Notes: generated from the sequence alone by a model not told the origin. Positions 26,788 to 35,838 are shown, numbered from the stretch's first letter. The stretch is DNA of 64,000 nt from Actinopolyspora erythraea (GCF_002263515.1 NZ_CP022752.1:2542001-2606000); one strand, 5' to 3'. Numbers and translations are program-made.

Positions 26788-26801
26788 CGTGAGCGCTCCC
26801 T
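26788..26801. promoter_or_regulatory. CebR-type operator upstream of LPMO gene
   Basis: CGTGAGCGCTCCCT keeps the GAGCGCTCCC core of the CebR palindrome (11 of 14) and lies 45 bp before the LPMO start, close enough to cover the promoter. Confidence 0.7.
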
Positions 26802-26845
26802 AAAATTGAGCGCGGGCCACGAAACAAAACCGAACAGGAGCAGAA

Positions 26846-27517
26846 ATGCGATTACGAGGAAAAATGATCGCGATCGGCGCGTTCGGTGCCGCGGTCGCAT
26901 TGTTCGCCTCTACCATGAACCCCGGAGTGGCACAGGCCCACGGCGGGTTCACGTACCCGAAGACGAGGACCTACGCCTGCTACGTGAACGGTCTGGAGGG
27001 CGGCCAGGGTGGTGACCTCGCGCCCACCAACCCGGCCTGCGCCGAGGCGATAGAGCGCGGCGGCAAGACCGCACTGTGGAACTGGTTCGGCAACCTGATC
27101 AGCGACGCGGGCGGCAACCACCGCGAGATCATCCCCGACGGGAAGCTGTGCGGCCCCACCGAGACGTTCGACGCCTACAACATGGCCCGCACCGACTGGC
27201 CCACCACCACGATGCCCGCCGGGGAGACGGTGACCCTGCGCTACAACGCCTGGGCGGCCCACCCCGGCACCTGGTACCAGTACGTCACCAAGGACAGCTG
27301 GGATCCCAGCGAACCGCTCGCCTGGTCCGACCTGGAACCCGAACCGTTCAACACGGTCACGAACCCGCCGATCAACGGCAGCGGACCGCACGGGGACGAG
27401 TACACCTGGCAGGCCGAGCTCCCCGACAAGGACGGCAGGCACCTCATCTACTCGATCTGGCAGCGCTCGGACAGTCCGGAAGCCTTCTACAACTGCTCCG
27501 ACGTGATCTTCGAGTGA
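26846..27517 (+). CDS. secreted AA10 lytic polysaccharide monooxygenase
   Basis: A 223-residue copper LPMO that oxidatively breaks crystalline cellulose (or chitin). The signal peptide ends ...GVAQA, so the mature protein begins with His (HGGFTYPKTRTY), the obligatory histidine-brace ligand. The second copper His is in NAWAAHPGTWYQY. AA10 signatures include LWNWFGNL, CGPTETFDAYNMARTDWP and the C-terminal HLIYSIWQRSDSPEAFYNCSDVIFE. Single-domain, with no CBM. It is probably co-transcribed with the GH12 gene 112 bp downstream, under the operator 45 bp upstream. The cellulose rather than chitin preference is inferred from the locus. Confidence 0.93.
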   Translation: MRLRGKMIAIGAFGAAVALFASTMNPGVAQAHGGFTYPKTRTYACYVNGLEGGQGGDLAPTNPACAEAIERGGKTALWNWFGNLISDAGGNHREIIPDGKLCGPTETFDAYNMARTDWPTTTMPAGETVTLRYNAWAAHPGTWYQYVTKDSWDPSEPLAWSDLEPEPFNTVTNPPINGSGPHGDEYTWQAELPDKDGRHLIYSIWQRSDSPEAFYNCSDVIFE

Positions 27518-27629
27518 CCGCTCAGCGGTGACTCACCAGTCAGCAGTGGTGGCGGGAGACACCAACCGTGGCCCGCACCGTGCGCTCCCGTCACCGCTCC
27601 ACCTCCTACCGGACAGGAGCACCTCCCAG

Positions 27630-28397
27630 ATGTTCAGCGGAAAGAGACGTCGGTTGTGTGCCGCGGTCGCCTTCGCCGTCTCGGGGTTGGCGCTGGGCTC
27701 GTTGACCACCGGCACGGTAGCGGCACAACCCGCCACCACCCTGTGCGGCAAGTACGACTCCACCCAGGTCGAGGGTGGACGCTACATCGTGCAGAACAAC
27801 GTGTGGGGAGCCGACACCGAGCAGTGCATCAGCGTGGCCGGGAACTCGTTCACGGTGACCACGGCCAATCACGACAAGGCGACCAACGGGTCGCCGGCGG
27901 GATATCCCTCCATCTACGCCGGTTGCCACTACGGCAACTGCACCACCGGGACCGGTCTGCCCGTACGCGCCGACCGAATGACCGAGGCCACCACCAGTTG
28001 GGACATCTCCACCCCCGAGACCGGGACCTACAACGCCGCCTACGACCTCTGGTTCGATCCGGAGCCGAGCAAATCGGGGCAGAACGCCGCCGAACTGATG
28101 ATCTGGCTCGACCACCGCGGTGACATCCAGCCGATCGGATCCCCGGTGGGCACCTTCACCGTGGACGGCGCCCAGTGGGAGATCTGGACCGGTAACGTCG
28201 GGTGGAACGTGATCAGCTACGTCCGCACGGAAACGACCGATTCCGTCGACCTGGATCTGACAGCCTTCAGCGCCGACGCCGTCGAACGGGGCTCGGTCGA
28301 ACCGGGTTGGTACCTCAACAGCGTGCAGGCCGGATTCGAGCCGTGGATCGACGGCACCGGTCTCGCCACGAACGATTTCTCGGTCAACATCGGTTGA
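27630..28397 (+). CDS. secreted GH12 endoglucanase
   Basis: A 255-residue beta-jelly-roll endo-1,4-beta-glucanase. The ATG at 27630 follows a GACAGGAGC ribosome-binding stretch. An earlier in-frame GTG would hide the signal peptide. The signal peptide covers about residues 1-34 (FSGKRRRLC, then hydrophobic, VAAQPA). The nucleophile Glu is in AAELMIWLDHRG and the acid/base Glu in QAGFEPWIDG. CGKYD and YAGCHYGNCT provide the usual disulfide cysteines. No CBM is present. It completes the secreted set with GH6 and LPMO, and a very strong bidirectional terminator follows. Confidence 0.92.
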   Translation: MFSGKRRRLCAAVAFAVSGLALGSLTTGTVAAQPATTLCGKYDSTQVEGGRYIVQNNVWGADTEQCISVAGNSFTVTTANHDKATNGSPAGYPSIYAGCHYGNCTTGTGLPVRADRMTEATTSWDISTPETGTYNAAYDLWFDPEPSKSGQNAAELMIWLDHRGDIQPIGSPVGTFTVDGAQWEIWTGNVGWNVISYVRTETTDSVDLDLTAFSADAVERGSVEPGWYLNSVQAGFEPWIDGTGLATNDFSVNIG

Positions 28398-28411
28398 TCC
28401 GCACCAGCCAC

Positions 28412-28445
28412 GGGCGGGCGGGCACTAACTCGTGCCCGCCCGCCC
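28412..28445. terminator. bidirectional terminator between GH12 and cebR
   Basis: GGGCGGGCGGGCAC and its exact complement form a perfect 14-bp stem with a six-base loop (TAACTC), lying between the convergent 3' ends of the GH12 gene and the LacI-family regulator. Confidence 0.85.
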
Positions 28446-28472
28446 ATCTGCCGTGGGACCGCCGATCCGAAC

Positions 28473-28486
28473 CGTGAGCGCTCCCC
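28473..28486. promoter_or_regulatory. CebR-like box in the convergent 3' region
   Basis: CGTGAGCGCTCCCC carries the GAGCGCTCCC core (11 of 14) but lies between two converging genes, past the terminator and not ahead of any start codon. It may be a decoy or auxiliary operator, or chance. Confidence 0.4.
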
Positions 28487-28569
28487 GAATCGCCGTCGCT
28501 TCGCCTTCGGCGGGGCTCTCGTGCTGGCACGACGGGTCGGGCGCGGCCGGTACACGACGGTCGTGACGT

Positions 28570-29601
28570 TCAGGCCGAACCGCGGTGGACGAGCTCGGTG
28601 GGCAGGATCACCGGGTCCAGGTTGCGCGCCGGGTCCTCCAGCTGCGCGATGAGCAGCCTCGCCAGTTCCGTCCCCATCCGCTGCACCGGCTGAGCCACAC
28701 TGGTCATGGCGGGTTCGGTGTTGCGGGCGACGTCGGAATCGTCGAAACCGATCACCGCGACATCCTCGGGAACGCGCCGGCCCGCCGCGCGCAGCACCCG
28801 CATCGCCCCCGCCGCCATCAGGTCGCTGGCCGCGAAGACGGCGTCCACTTCACTGTCCCGTTCGAGCACCTCACGCATGGCCTGTTCACCACTGGCCTGC
28901 CCGAAATCGCCCTGTGCGACCAGCCGCGTGACTCCTCGGCGCGCTTTGAGCGCGCTCCGGTACCCAGCCAGCCGATCGATCCCGGCCGCCATGTCCTGCG
29001 GGCCGGTCAGCGTGGCGATCCGACGCCTGCCGGACTGATAGAGGTACTCGGTGGCGGTCCTGGCACCGGTCGAGTTGTCCGCGTCGACGAACGGGACCGA
29101 CACCTCGGAGGACAGCGGACGACCGTTCAACGCCACCGGTGCCCCCACTTCCACGAGTTTGCGGGGCAACGGATCGTCACCGTGCAGCGAGATGAGCACG
29201 GCGCCGTCGACGTGACCGTTGCTGACGAGCTGCTCCACCCGGTCCCGTTGACGCGCACCACTGGCCATCATCAGGTTGAGCTGCAGGTTCGTCTTGGCCA
29301 GTTCCTGCCCGAGTCCGCGCACCAGGCCCGCGAAGAAGGGCTCGTCGAAGACCCGGGCCTCGGACTCGGAGACCACCAGCAACACGGTGTCGGTCCGCCT
29401 GGTCACCAGGCTGCGCGCGGCGTGGTTCGGCACGTAGCCGAGCTTGTCTATGGCGTCCTGCACGGCGTGCAGCGTGGTGGTACTGACTTCGAGCGAACCG
29501 TTGACCACACGCGATACGGTGCCTCGCGAGACGCCGGCCTCCGCGGCCACCTGTTCGAGCGTCGGCCGCCCGGTCGTCCGCACACGCCCAAGACTCGTCA
29601 T
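28570..29601 (-). CDS. cebR: LacI-family repressor of the cellulose regulon (CebR-like)
   Basis: A 343-residue LacI/GalR regulator. The ATG at 29601 follows GGAGGCCGT. The longer in-frame start is unsupported. The N-terminal helix-turn-helix PTLEQVAAEAGVSRGTVSRVVNGS and hinge YVPNHAARSLVTRRT bind the operator. The C-terminal sugar-binding domain includes VFAASDLMAAGAMRVL and VAVIGFDDSDVARNTEP. The cognate site is most likely TGGGAGCGCTCCCA, found near six places in this locus, with cellobiose as the expected inducer. An imperfect box 50 bp upstream of its own start implies autoregulation. Confidence 0.9.
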   Translation of the reverse strand: MTSLGRVRTTGRPTLEQVAAEAGVSRGTVSRVVNGSLEVSTTTLHAVQDAIDKLGYVPNHAARSLVTRRTDTVLLVVSESEARVFDEPFFAGLVRGLGQELAKTNLQLNLMMASGARQRDRVEQLVSNGHVDGAVLISLHGDDPLPRKLVEVGAPVALNGRPLSSEVSVPFVDADNSTGARTATEYLYQSGRRRIATLTGPQDMAAGIDRLAGYRSALKARRGVTRLVAQGDFGQASGEQAMREVLERDSEVDAVFAASDLMAAGAMRVLRAAGRRVPEDVAVIGFDDSDVARNTEPAMTSVAQPVQRMGTELARLLIAQLEDPARNLDPVILPTELVHRGSA

Positions 29602-29650
29602 ACGGCCTCCAGCTCGCCCCAAGGATCCCGTTCTCCCCCAGCCATAATAC

Positions 29651-29664
29651 TGGGAACGCTCACG
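29651..29664. promoter_or_regulatory. CebR-type box upstream of cebR
   Basis: TGGGAACGCTCACG matches the CebR palindrome at 11 of 14 positions and lies 50 bp before the regulator start, consistent with autorepression. Confidence 0.6.
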
Positions 29665-29915
29665 TAAGAAACGCCCACGCCCACCAGACAATATTACGAA
29701 ACGCGTCTGAACAGTGACAGGCGATCGTCACGATCGTGTGGCGTCTTCGTGAGGTGCACGGGGCGGGCGGTTACACGCGTGACGCGAAGTGGACGCACAG
29801 CCCGCCGCTTGCGGATGTGCGCGGAATTTCGCACGCAGGTCATCGCGCGTCGCCAATTCGAAATCACCATGTGTTTGAATGCTCGCGGCGGAAGCGAACA
29901 ACCGGAGAGGAACGG

Positions 29916-31310
29916 ATGAGCACTCCCAACCTCGAACGAAACCGAACAACGACGGAACAGCGGGGAAACGGGCGTTGGATAAACCACTGGGATCCCGAGG
30001 ACACCGAATTCTGGAACCGAACCGGGAAACGGGTGGCCTGGCGAAACCTGTGGCTGTCGGTGCTGGCTGAGCACCTGGGTTTCAACGTCTGGACGCTGAT
30101 GAGCATCGTCGTGGTGAGTCTGGACGACGTCGGATACTCCTTCACAGTGGGCCAGACTTTCTGGTTGCTCATCCTTCCCAATCTTGTCGGAGCAGCGTTA
30201 CGCATCCCCTACACCTTCGCGATACCCAGGTTCGGCGGAAGGGGATGGACCACCACGAGCGCCTCGTTGCTGCTGATTCCGTGCGCCATGCTCGCCGGGG
30301 CGGTCACATTCGACGGAACTCCCTACTGGTTCTTCCTGCTCACTGCCGCCGCGATGGGCCTCGGAGGCGGAAACTTCTCCTCCTCGATGACCAACATATC
30401 CTTCTTCTTCCCGGAACGCAGGAAAGGGCTGGCGCTGGGAATCAACGCGGCGGGCGGCAACATCGGCGTCGCCGTGAGCCAGTTGCTCGTACCGTTCGCG
30501 ATACACCTCGGCACCGGGGTCAACCTTTCCTACGCGGCCCTGATGTGGATGCCGGTGATCATCGTATCCGCGGTCTGCTCGTGGTCTTTCATGAACAGCC
30601 TGACGGTGGCGAAACCCGACAACACATCCTACCGAAAGGCCGTGACCAGCAAACACACTCCGGTGATGGCCCTGCTCTACATCGGGAGCTTCGGTTCGTT
30701 CATCGGATTCTCCTTCGCTTTCCCCTCATTGATCGGAATAGTTTTCTCCGAATTCTCCGATTTCACCGGAATAGCGTTCGTCGGAGCACTCATCGGCTCG
30801 GTGGCACGACCGTTCGGAGGATGGCTCTCGGACCGCCTGGGCGGGGCGAGGATCACGTTCTGGAACTTCGTCGCACTGGCACTGGGAACACTGGGAGCGC
30901 TTCTCGGCGTCCGGGCCGAGAACTTCACCGTCTTCTTTACCTCTTTCGTGTTACTGTTCGTCCTCACCGGAATAGGGAACGGTTCGACCTATCGTATGAT
31001 CCCCTTGATCTTCAAGGTGGAGACGAGCGAACGGGTGAAGCGTACCGGCGAGGACGAGGACCTCGCGCAAAAAGCCGCCAAACGTCAGTCCGGAGCGGTC
31101 GTGGGAATCGTCGGATCCATCGGCGCCTTCGGTGGTGTCGTGATCAACCTGGTTTTCAAGTTCTCGTTGCAGGCCAGTGGAACCCTGGTCCCGGCGCTGG
31201 TCGCGATCCTCGTGTTCTTCCTGGCGTGCGTCCTCACCACCTGGTGGTTCTACGTACGCAGCAGGTTCGCGATCGAGCGCTTCCCCAACCTCGCCCACGC
31301 GCACATCTGA
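29916..31310 (+). CDS. narK: NarK-type nitrate/nitrite MFS transporter
   Basis: A 464-residue, 12-helix major-facilitator protein of the nitrate-nitrite porter family. The ATG at 29916 follows GGAGAGGAACGG. The two glycine-rich nitrate signatures are seen: AAMGLGGGNFSSSMTNISFFFPERRKG in helix 5 and TGIGNGSTYRMIPL in helix 11, and an Arg lies in the pore region (LRIPYTFA). A long N-terminal cytoplasmic segment (about 40 residues) and the central loop are typical of actinobacterial NarK. It is followed 208 bp later by a NnaR-type regulator, so nitrate uptake or nitrite export under nitrogen control is the likely role. Confidence 0.9.
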   Translation: MSTPNLERNRTTTEQRGNGRWINHWDPEDTEFWNRTGKRVAWRNLWLSVLAEHLGFNVWTLMSIVVVSLDDVGYSFTVGQTFWLLILPNLVGAALRIPYTFAIPRFGGRGWTTTSASLLLIPCAMLAGAVTFDGTPYWFFLLTAAAMGLGGGNFSSSMTNISFFFPERRKGLALGINAAGGNIGVAVSQLLVPFAIHLGTGVNLSYAALMWMPVIIVSAVCSWSFMNSLTVAKPDNTSYRKAVTSKHTPVMALLYIGSFGSFIGFSFAFPSLIGIVFSEFSDFTGIAFVGALIGSVARPFGGWLSDRLGGARITFWNFVALALGTLGALLGVRAENFTVFFTSFVLLFVLTGIGNGSTYRMIPLIFKVETSERVKRTGEDEDLAQKAAKRQSGAVVGIVGSIGAFGGVVINLVFKFSLQASGTLVPALVAILVFFLACVLTTWWFYVRSRFAIERFPNLAHAHI

Positions 31311-31518
31311 TCGACAGTCGCGAACACCACAGCGAAGCGGTCTTAACGGCGAGGAAACCTTTTCGCCCCAGGATTGACACCGTCGAAGACGAGCATCCGT
31401 CCAAGCAGTACTGGCCGGGGAGGTGGGGCGCCGCGCACGACGGTGGCCATCGGGCGCCCCATCCCTCCGACGCTCCCTGCTGCTACGACGACACCGTAGG
31501 CGCGAACCGAGCGCGGCG

Positions 31519-32670
31519 ATGATGACACGACGACAGCGGACACAGCGGAAAGAACGGCCGCTCACCGGTTTCACGGTGGGGGTGACCGCGGCGCGGCGGG
31601 CTGAGGAGCTGGCGACCATGCTGCGCCGCCGGGGTGCGGAGGTGCAGCACGGTCCGGCTATCCGAATCCTGCCGCTGGCGGACGACCTGGAACTGTTCGA
31701 GGCCAGCCGCGACCTGGCCGAACGCCCGGCGGACAAGGTGGTGGTCACCACCGGGATCGGGTTCCGCGGCTGGCTGGAGGCCGCGGAGGACTGGGGCATG
31801 GCTTCGGAGCTGAGCCGGCACCTGGCCAACAGCAGCCTGCTGACCAGGGGTCCGAAAGCCACCGGGGCGGTGAGGGCCGCGGGGTTCTCCGAAGCTTGGT
31901 GTCCGGATTCCGAAAGCAACTCGGAAATACTCCGCGAGCTGCTCGAAGAAGGTGTGCGGGGACTTCGGATCGCCGTACAGCTGCACGGAGAGCGAATGCC
32001 CGAGTTCACCGGGGAACTGCGACGGGCGGGCGCGGAAGTCGTCGAGGTGCCGGTGTACCGGTGGGCGGCCCCGCTGGACACCGCTCCGCTGGACGGCCTG
32101 GTGGAGGCCGCGGTCAATCGGCGAATCGACGCACTCGCCTTCACCAGCGCCCCTGCCGCGACGAGCCTGCTCGACCTGGCGAGCCACACCGGGCGGCGGG
32201 CGGCGTTGCTCGAGGCGTTGCGCGACCACGTGCTGGCCGCCTGCGTGGGGCCGGTCTGCGCACGACCACTGCGGGAGCTCGGTGTGTCGGTAACCTTTCC
32301 GGAACGCGCCAGGCTCGGGTCGCTGGTGCGTTCGATCACGGAGTCGTTGCCCCGGCGCGGCAGGTGTCTGCGGGTCGGGGGCCAGGAGCTGGAGTTGCGC
32401 GGCCAGGGCGTGCTCGTCGACGGCGAGCTGCGTCCCGTGTCGCCGGTACCGATGGCGCTGCTGCGCAAGCTCTCCGAACAGCCGGGAAGGGTGGTACCCC
32501 GACAGGAGCTGGTGAAGGCGCTACCCAACGGCGGCGAGACGCACGCCGTCGAGACGGCGATCGGTCGGCTGCGTGCGGCGCTGGGCACGCGGCGGCTGGT
32601 GCAGACCGTGGTCAAGCGGGGTTACCGGCTCGGGATGGACAGCGGGGAGATGAGCTCCCACTCCCGCTGA
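31519..32670 (+). CDS. nnaR: uroporphyrinogen-III synthase-like/winged-helix regulator (NnaR type)
   Basis: A 383-residue fusion of a HemD-like domain (about residues 14-285: TGFTVGVTAARRAEELATMLRRRGAEV, VVVTTGIGFRGWLEAAE, AFTSAPAATSLLDL) to an OmpR-type winged helix (about 290-378: LSEQPGRVVPRQELVKALP, ETAIGRLRAALG, VVKRGYRLG). This architecture is that of mycobacterial and streptomycete NnaR, a co-activator of nitrate/nitrite assimilation genes that works with GlnR. The HemD part is thought to sense rather than catalyse. Co-location with narK supports the assignment. Two ATGs in tandem open the frame, and the ribosome-binding site is weak. Confidence 0.85.
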   Translation: MMTRRQRTQRKERPLTGFTVGVTAARRAEELATMLRRRGAEVQHGPAIRILPLADDLELFEASRDLAERPADKVVVTTGIGFRGWLEAAEDWGMASELSRHLANSSLLTRGPKATGAVRAAGFSEAWCPDSESNSEILRELLEEGVRGLRIAVQLHGERMPEFTGELRRAGAEVVEVPVYRWAAPLDTAPLDGLVEAAVNRRIDALAFTSAPAATSLLDLASHTGRRAALLEALRDHVLAACVGPVCARPLRELGVSVTFPERARLGSLVRSITESLPRRGRCLRVGGQELELRGQGVLVDGELRPVSPVPMALLRKLSEQPGRVVPRQELVKALPNGGETHAVETAIGRLRAALGTRRLVQTVVKRGYRLGMDSGEMSSHSR

Positions 32671-32859
32671 GCTCCACGCTCACCACTGTCAGTCGTGCCG
32701 CGCGGGAAGCACCTTCCGATTCGGGCCCGGTGGTTTCTCCGGATCCGCGCGGAGAGCCCCAGCGGGTTCCGCAGTGCCCTTCGCCGTGATCTCGTTCGCG
32801 GCCGATCGAATCGCTCGTTGCCGCGAAAGCACCAATCTGATCCCCCGAACAGTCCCCAA

Positions 32860-32884
32860 ACTTTGTTCTCAACACAGCAAAAGT
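32860..32884. promoter_or_regulatory. imperfect inverted repeat, candidate ROK operator
   Basis: ACTTTGTT...CAGCAAAAGT forms an AT-rich imperfect dyad about 100 bp before the ROK regulator start, in otherwise GC-rich DNA. ROK/XylR-family operators have this TTTGTT-AACAAA flavour. The rest of the 310-bp gap (32671-32980) shows nothing else identifiable. Confidence 0.35.
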
Positions 32885-32980
32885 CCGTCCGATTGCGGCA
32901 TTAGTGTTGCCAGCTCCCGTGGAACGTGATTAACGTCTCACCTCAACTCGGCGAACGATCCGAACACGGGAGGCAACGAG

Positions 32981-34189
32981 GTGCCGCGTATCGCACTACG
33001 CCCGGAAAACGCCCAGCAGGCACAACTGCTGCGGCTGCTGCGCGACCACGGCCCGCGTTCCCGTGCGGAACTGGGCGAGGCGATCAGGCTGTCCCGCTCG
33101 AAGCTGGCCCACGAGATCGACCGACTCACCGAGCTGGAGTTCGTCGAAAGCGGTGGGTTCGCGGCTTCACGGGGAGGACGCCGCTCGTCCATCGTGCGGC
33201 TCTCGCGGGATCTGCGGTTCGTCGGTGTCGACATCGGTGCTACTTCCGTGGACGTGGCCGTGACCAACGGGGAGCTCGAGGTCCTCGGGCACAGCAGTGC
33301 CGAGATCGGAGTCCACAACGGCCCGCCCACCGTGCTGGACACCGCGCTGGATCTACTGGGCAAACTCCGCGCGGAAGGGGTGGCCCCGGACATCCACGGT
33401 GCCGGAGTCGGCATCCCGGGGCCGGTGAGCTTCCGCGAGGGTGTTCCGGTGGCCCCACCGATCATGCCCGGCTGGGACCAGTACCCGGTGCGCGAGACGA
33501 TGAGCCAGGCGCTCGGCGTCCCCGTGCAGGTCGACAACGACGTCAATCTGATGGCCCTCGGTGAACTGCACGCCGGAGTGGCGCGCTCCGTAGACGACTT
33601 CCTGCTGGTCAAGATAGGCACCGGCATCGGGTGCGGCATCGTCGTCGGCGGTGAACTGCACCGGGGCGTGTCGGGCAGCGCCGGGGACATCGGTCACATC
33701 CAGATCGACGAGAACGGCCCCCCGTGCGCCTGCGGCAACAGGGGATGCCTGGAAGCCTACGCCAGCGGAACCGCACTGGCCCGGGACGCGATGGCCGCCG
33801 CCCGCGCCGGTCGCTCCCCACGACTGGCGGAGCTGCTCGAAGGTTCGGGAGCGCTCTCGGCGGCCGACGTCACCGACGCGGTCTCCGTCGGTGACCCCGT
33901 GGCGGTCCAGCTGCTGCGCGACGGCGGGCACCGGGTGGGCCAGGTACTGGCCAGTCTGGTCAGCTTCTTCAACCCCGGACTGGTGGTGGTGGCGGGAGGG
34001 GTCGCCGGAGCCGGGCACTCCCTGCTGGCCGAGATGCGCAGTGCGGTCTACCGCAGGTCGTTGCCGCTGGCCACCGGAAACCTGCCCATCGTGCTCTCCG
34101 AACTCGCGGCCGCGGCCGGTGTGGTGGGCGGCGCCAGGCTGATCAGTGACCAGGTGCTGTCCGTGCCCCGCGGCATCGACGAACGGTAG
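32981..34189 (+). CDS. ROK-family transcriptional regulator
   Basis: A 402-residue regulator starting at a GTG with GGGAGG upstream. The N-terminal ~75 residues are a winged helix (LLRLLRDHGPRSRAELGEAIRLSRSKLAHEI). The remainder is a ROK sugar-kinase-like domain with the phosphate-1 motif FVGVDIGATSVDVAV, a GTGIGCGIV loop and the ROK zinc motif GHIQ.....CACGNRGCLEAYAS. It stands at the head of, and reads into, the sugar ABC importer operon, so it most likely represses that operon until the sugar is present. The effector sugar is unknown. Confidence 0.88.
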   Translation: MPRIALRPENAQQAQLLRLLRDHGPRSRAELGEAIRLSRSKLAHEIDRLTELEFVESGGFAASRGGRRSSIVRLSRDLRFVGVDIGATSVDVAVTNGELEVLGHSSAEIGVHNGPPTVLDTALDLLGKLRAEGVAPDIHGAGVGIPGPVSFREGVPVAPPIMPGWDQYPVRETMSQALGVPVQVDNDVNLMALGELHAGVARSVDDFLLVKIGTGIGCGIVVGGELHRGVSGSAGDIGHIQIDENGPPCACGNRGCLEAYASGTALARDAMAAARAGRSPRLAELLEGSGALSAADVTDAVSVGDPVAVQLLRDGGHRVGQVLASLVSFFNPGLVVVAGGVAGAGHSLLAEMRSAVYRRSLPLATGNLPIVLSELAAAAGVVGGARLISDQVLSVPRGIDER

Positions 34190-34326
34190 GGAGGTCCTTC
34201 GGTGACCGGTCCGACTCGGTGCGGGACGTCCGCCCCCTCCGCCCGGCGGTTCGATCCGGCGACGCGGAACGCGGCGGAGACCACCCCGCACTTTCCCGGC
34301 ACACGACGGTTCGAGGAGCACGGCGG

Positions 34327-35838
34327 ATGAGCACGACCCTGTTGCGGATGCGTGGCATCGTCAAGACCTTCCCGGGGGTCCGGGCACTGGACGGCGTGGA
34401 TCTCGAGGTGCGCACCGGCGAGGTGCACTGCCTGCTGGGGCAGAACGGTGCGGGCAAGTCGACGCTGATCAAGGTGCTCTCGGGAGCGCAACGCCCCGAC
34501 GAGGGAACGCTGGTGTGGGACGGGGAGACGGTCTCGCCGCGCGATCCCGCCGCGGCGATGCGGCTCGGCATCGCGACGATCTACCAGGAGCTCGACCTCG
34601 TGGAAGGCCTGTCGGTGGCCGAGAACATCTTCCTCGGCCACGAGCCGGCCACGGCCGGTTTCTCACGACGTACGGAGATGCTGCGAAGCGCCCGCCGGCT
34701 GCTCGAACGGCTGGGGCACGGTGAGATCGACCCCGCTGTCGAGGTCGGCGAACTGCCCTCGGCGACCAAACAGCTCGTGAGCATGGCTCGCGCGCTCTCG
34801 CTCGACGCGCGGTTGATCGTCATGGACGAGCCCTCGGCGGTCCTGGCACACGACGAGATCTCCGGTCTCTTCCGAGTCATCGAGGAGCTCACCAGGCAGG
34901 GGATCGCGGTGGTCTACATCTCGCACCGACTGGAGGAGATCCGCGAGATCGGTGACCGCATCACCGTGCTCAAGGACGGCAGGAGCGTCTCCGAGAACCT
35001 CCCCGCGGCTCGGACCTCCACCGAACAGGTCGTGTCGCTGATGACGGGACGGGAGATGGAATCCGCCTTCCCCGAGCGCACCCCCGGGAGCGCTCCCGAA
35101 CAGCGTGGGGATCTGCTGCGCGTCACCGGGCTGTGCCGCACCGGTGAATTCGAGGACATCTCGTTCACCGTGGGCAAGGGCGAGATAGTGGGGATAGCCG
35201 GTCTGGTGGGATCCGGGCGCTCGGAAATCCTGCAGACCGTCTACGGCGCGCGCAAACCACGCACCGGTCACGTGGAGTTGGCGGGACGGCGCATCAGCCC
35301 GGGCAGTGTGCGCGCGGCCGTCCGAGCCGGGATGGGGCTGGCCCCGGAGGAGCGCAAAAGCCAGGCGCTGATCCCCTACGAGTCGATCGCCCACAACGTC
35401 TCGCTGGCCGCGCTGAGCCGCTACACCCGGCTGGGCTGGGTGAACAGGCCCGCTGAGCGCGCGGCCGCCGAGGAGGTGACCGGCTCACTGCGGCTCCAAC
35501 CGCCGGACACGGCGCAACCGGTACGAGTGCTGTCCGGGGGGAACCAGCAGAAAGCCGTCGTGGCGCGGTGGTTGCTGGCCGACTGCGGGTTGCTGTTGCT
35601 GGACGAACCCACCCGCGGCGTCGACGTGGGCGCCAAGGCCGAGATATACGCGCTGGTGCGCGAACTGGCCGATTCCGGCGTCGGAGTGGTCCTGGTCTCC
35701 AGCGAGATCCCCGAGGTTCTCGGGCTCTCGGACCGTGTCCTCGTACTCCGGGAGGGACGGATCGTCCGCGAGTCCCCCGCCGAGGAGATCGACGAGGCCG
35801 AAGTGCTCGACCTGTTCATCGAAGGGAGCGCCGCGTGA
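34327..35838 (+). CDS. sugar ABC transporter tandem ATPase (RbsA/MglA-like)
   Basis: A 503-residue protein with two nucleotide-binding domains, as in CUT2 pentose/hexose importers. The first domain has Walker A GQNGAGKST, signature-like LPSATKQLVSMARAL and Walker B LIVMDEPSAVL. The second has a degenerate Walker A (GLVGSGRSE), signature LSGGNQQK and Walker B LLLLDEPTRGVD. The degenerate second site is normal for this family. The ATG at 34327 is preferred over an upstream in-frame start. Its stop overlaps the GTG of the permease gene (GTGA). Confidence 0.92.
   Translation: MSTTLLRMRGIVKTFPGVRALDGVDLEVRTGEVHCLLGQNGAGKSTLIKVLSGAQRPDEGTLVWDGETVSPRDPAAAMRLGIATIYQELDLVEGLSVAENIFLGHEPATAGFSRRTEMLRSARRLLERLGHGEIDPAVEVGELPSATKQLVSMARALSLDARLIVMDEPSAVLAHDEISGLFRVIEELTRQGIAVVYISHRLEEIREIGDRITVLKDGRSVSENLPAARTSTEQVVSLMTGREMESAFPERTPGSAPEQRGDLLRVTGLCRTGEFEDISFTVGKGEIVGIAGLVGSGRSEILQTVYGARKPRTGHVELAGRRISPGSVRAAVRAGMGLAPEERKSQALIPYESIAHNVSLAALSRYTRLGWVNRPAERAAAEEVTGSLRLQPPDTAQPVRVLSGGNQQKAVVARWLLADCGLLLLDEPTRGVDVGAKAEIYALVRELADSGVGVVLVSSEIPEVLGLSDRVLVLREGRIVRESPAEEIDEAEVLDLFIEGSAA

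Noticed and set aside
33846..33859. CebR-like box inside the ROK regulator gene
   Set aside because: It matches only 11 of 14, is within coding sequence and is not near a promoter. A similar chance match occurs within narK near 30892.
35085..35098. CGGGAGCGCTCCCG, a CebR-like palindrome inside the ABC ATPase gene
   Set aside because: It lies in coding sequence (about residues 253-257), in a GC-rich context where such palindromes arise by chance, with no nearby start.
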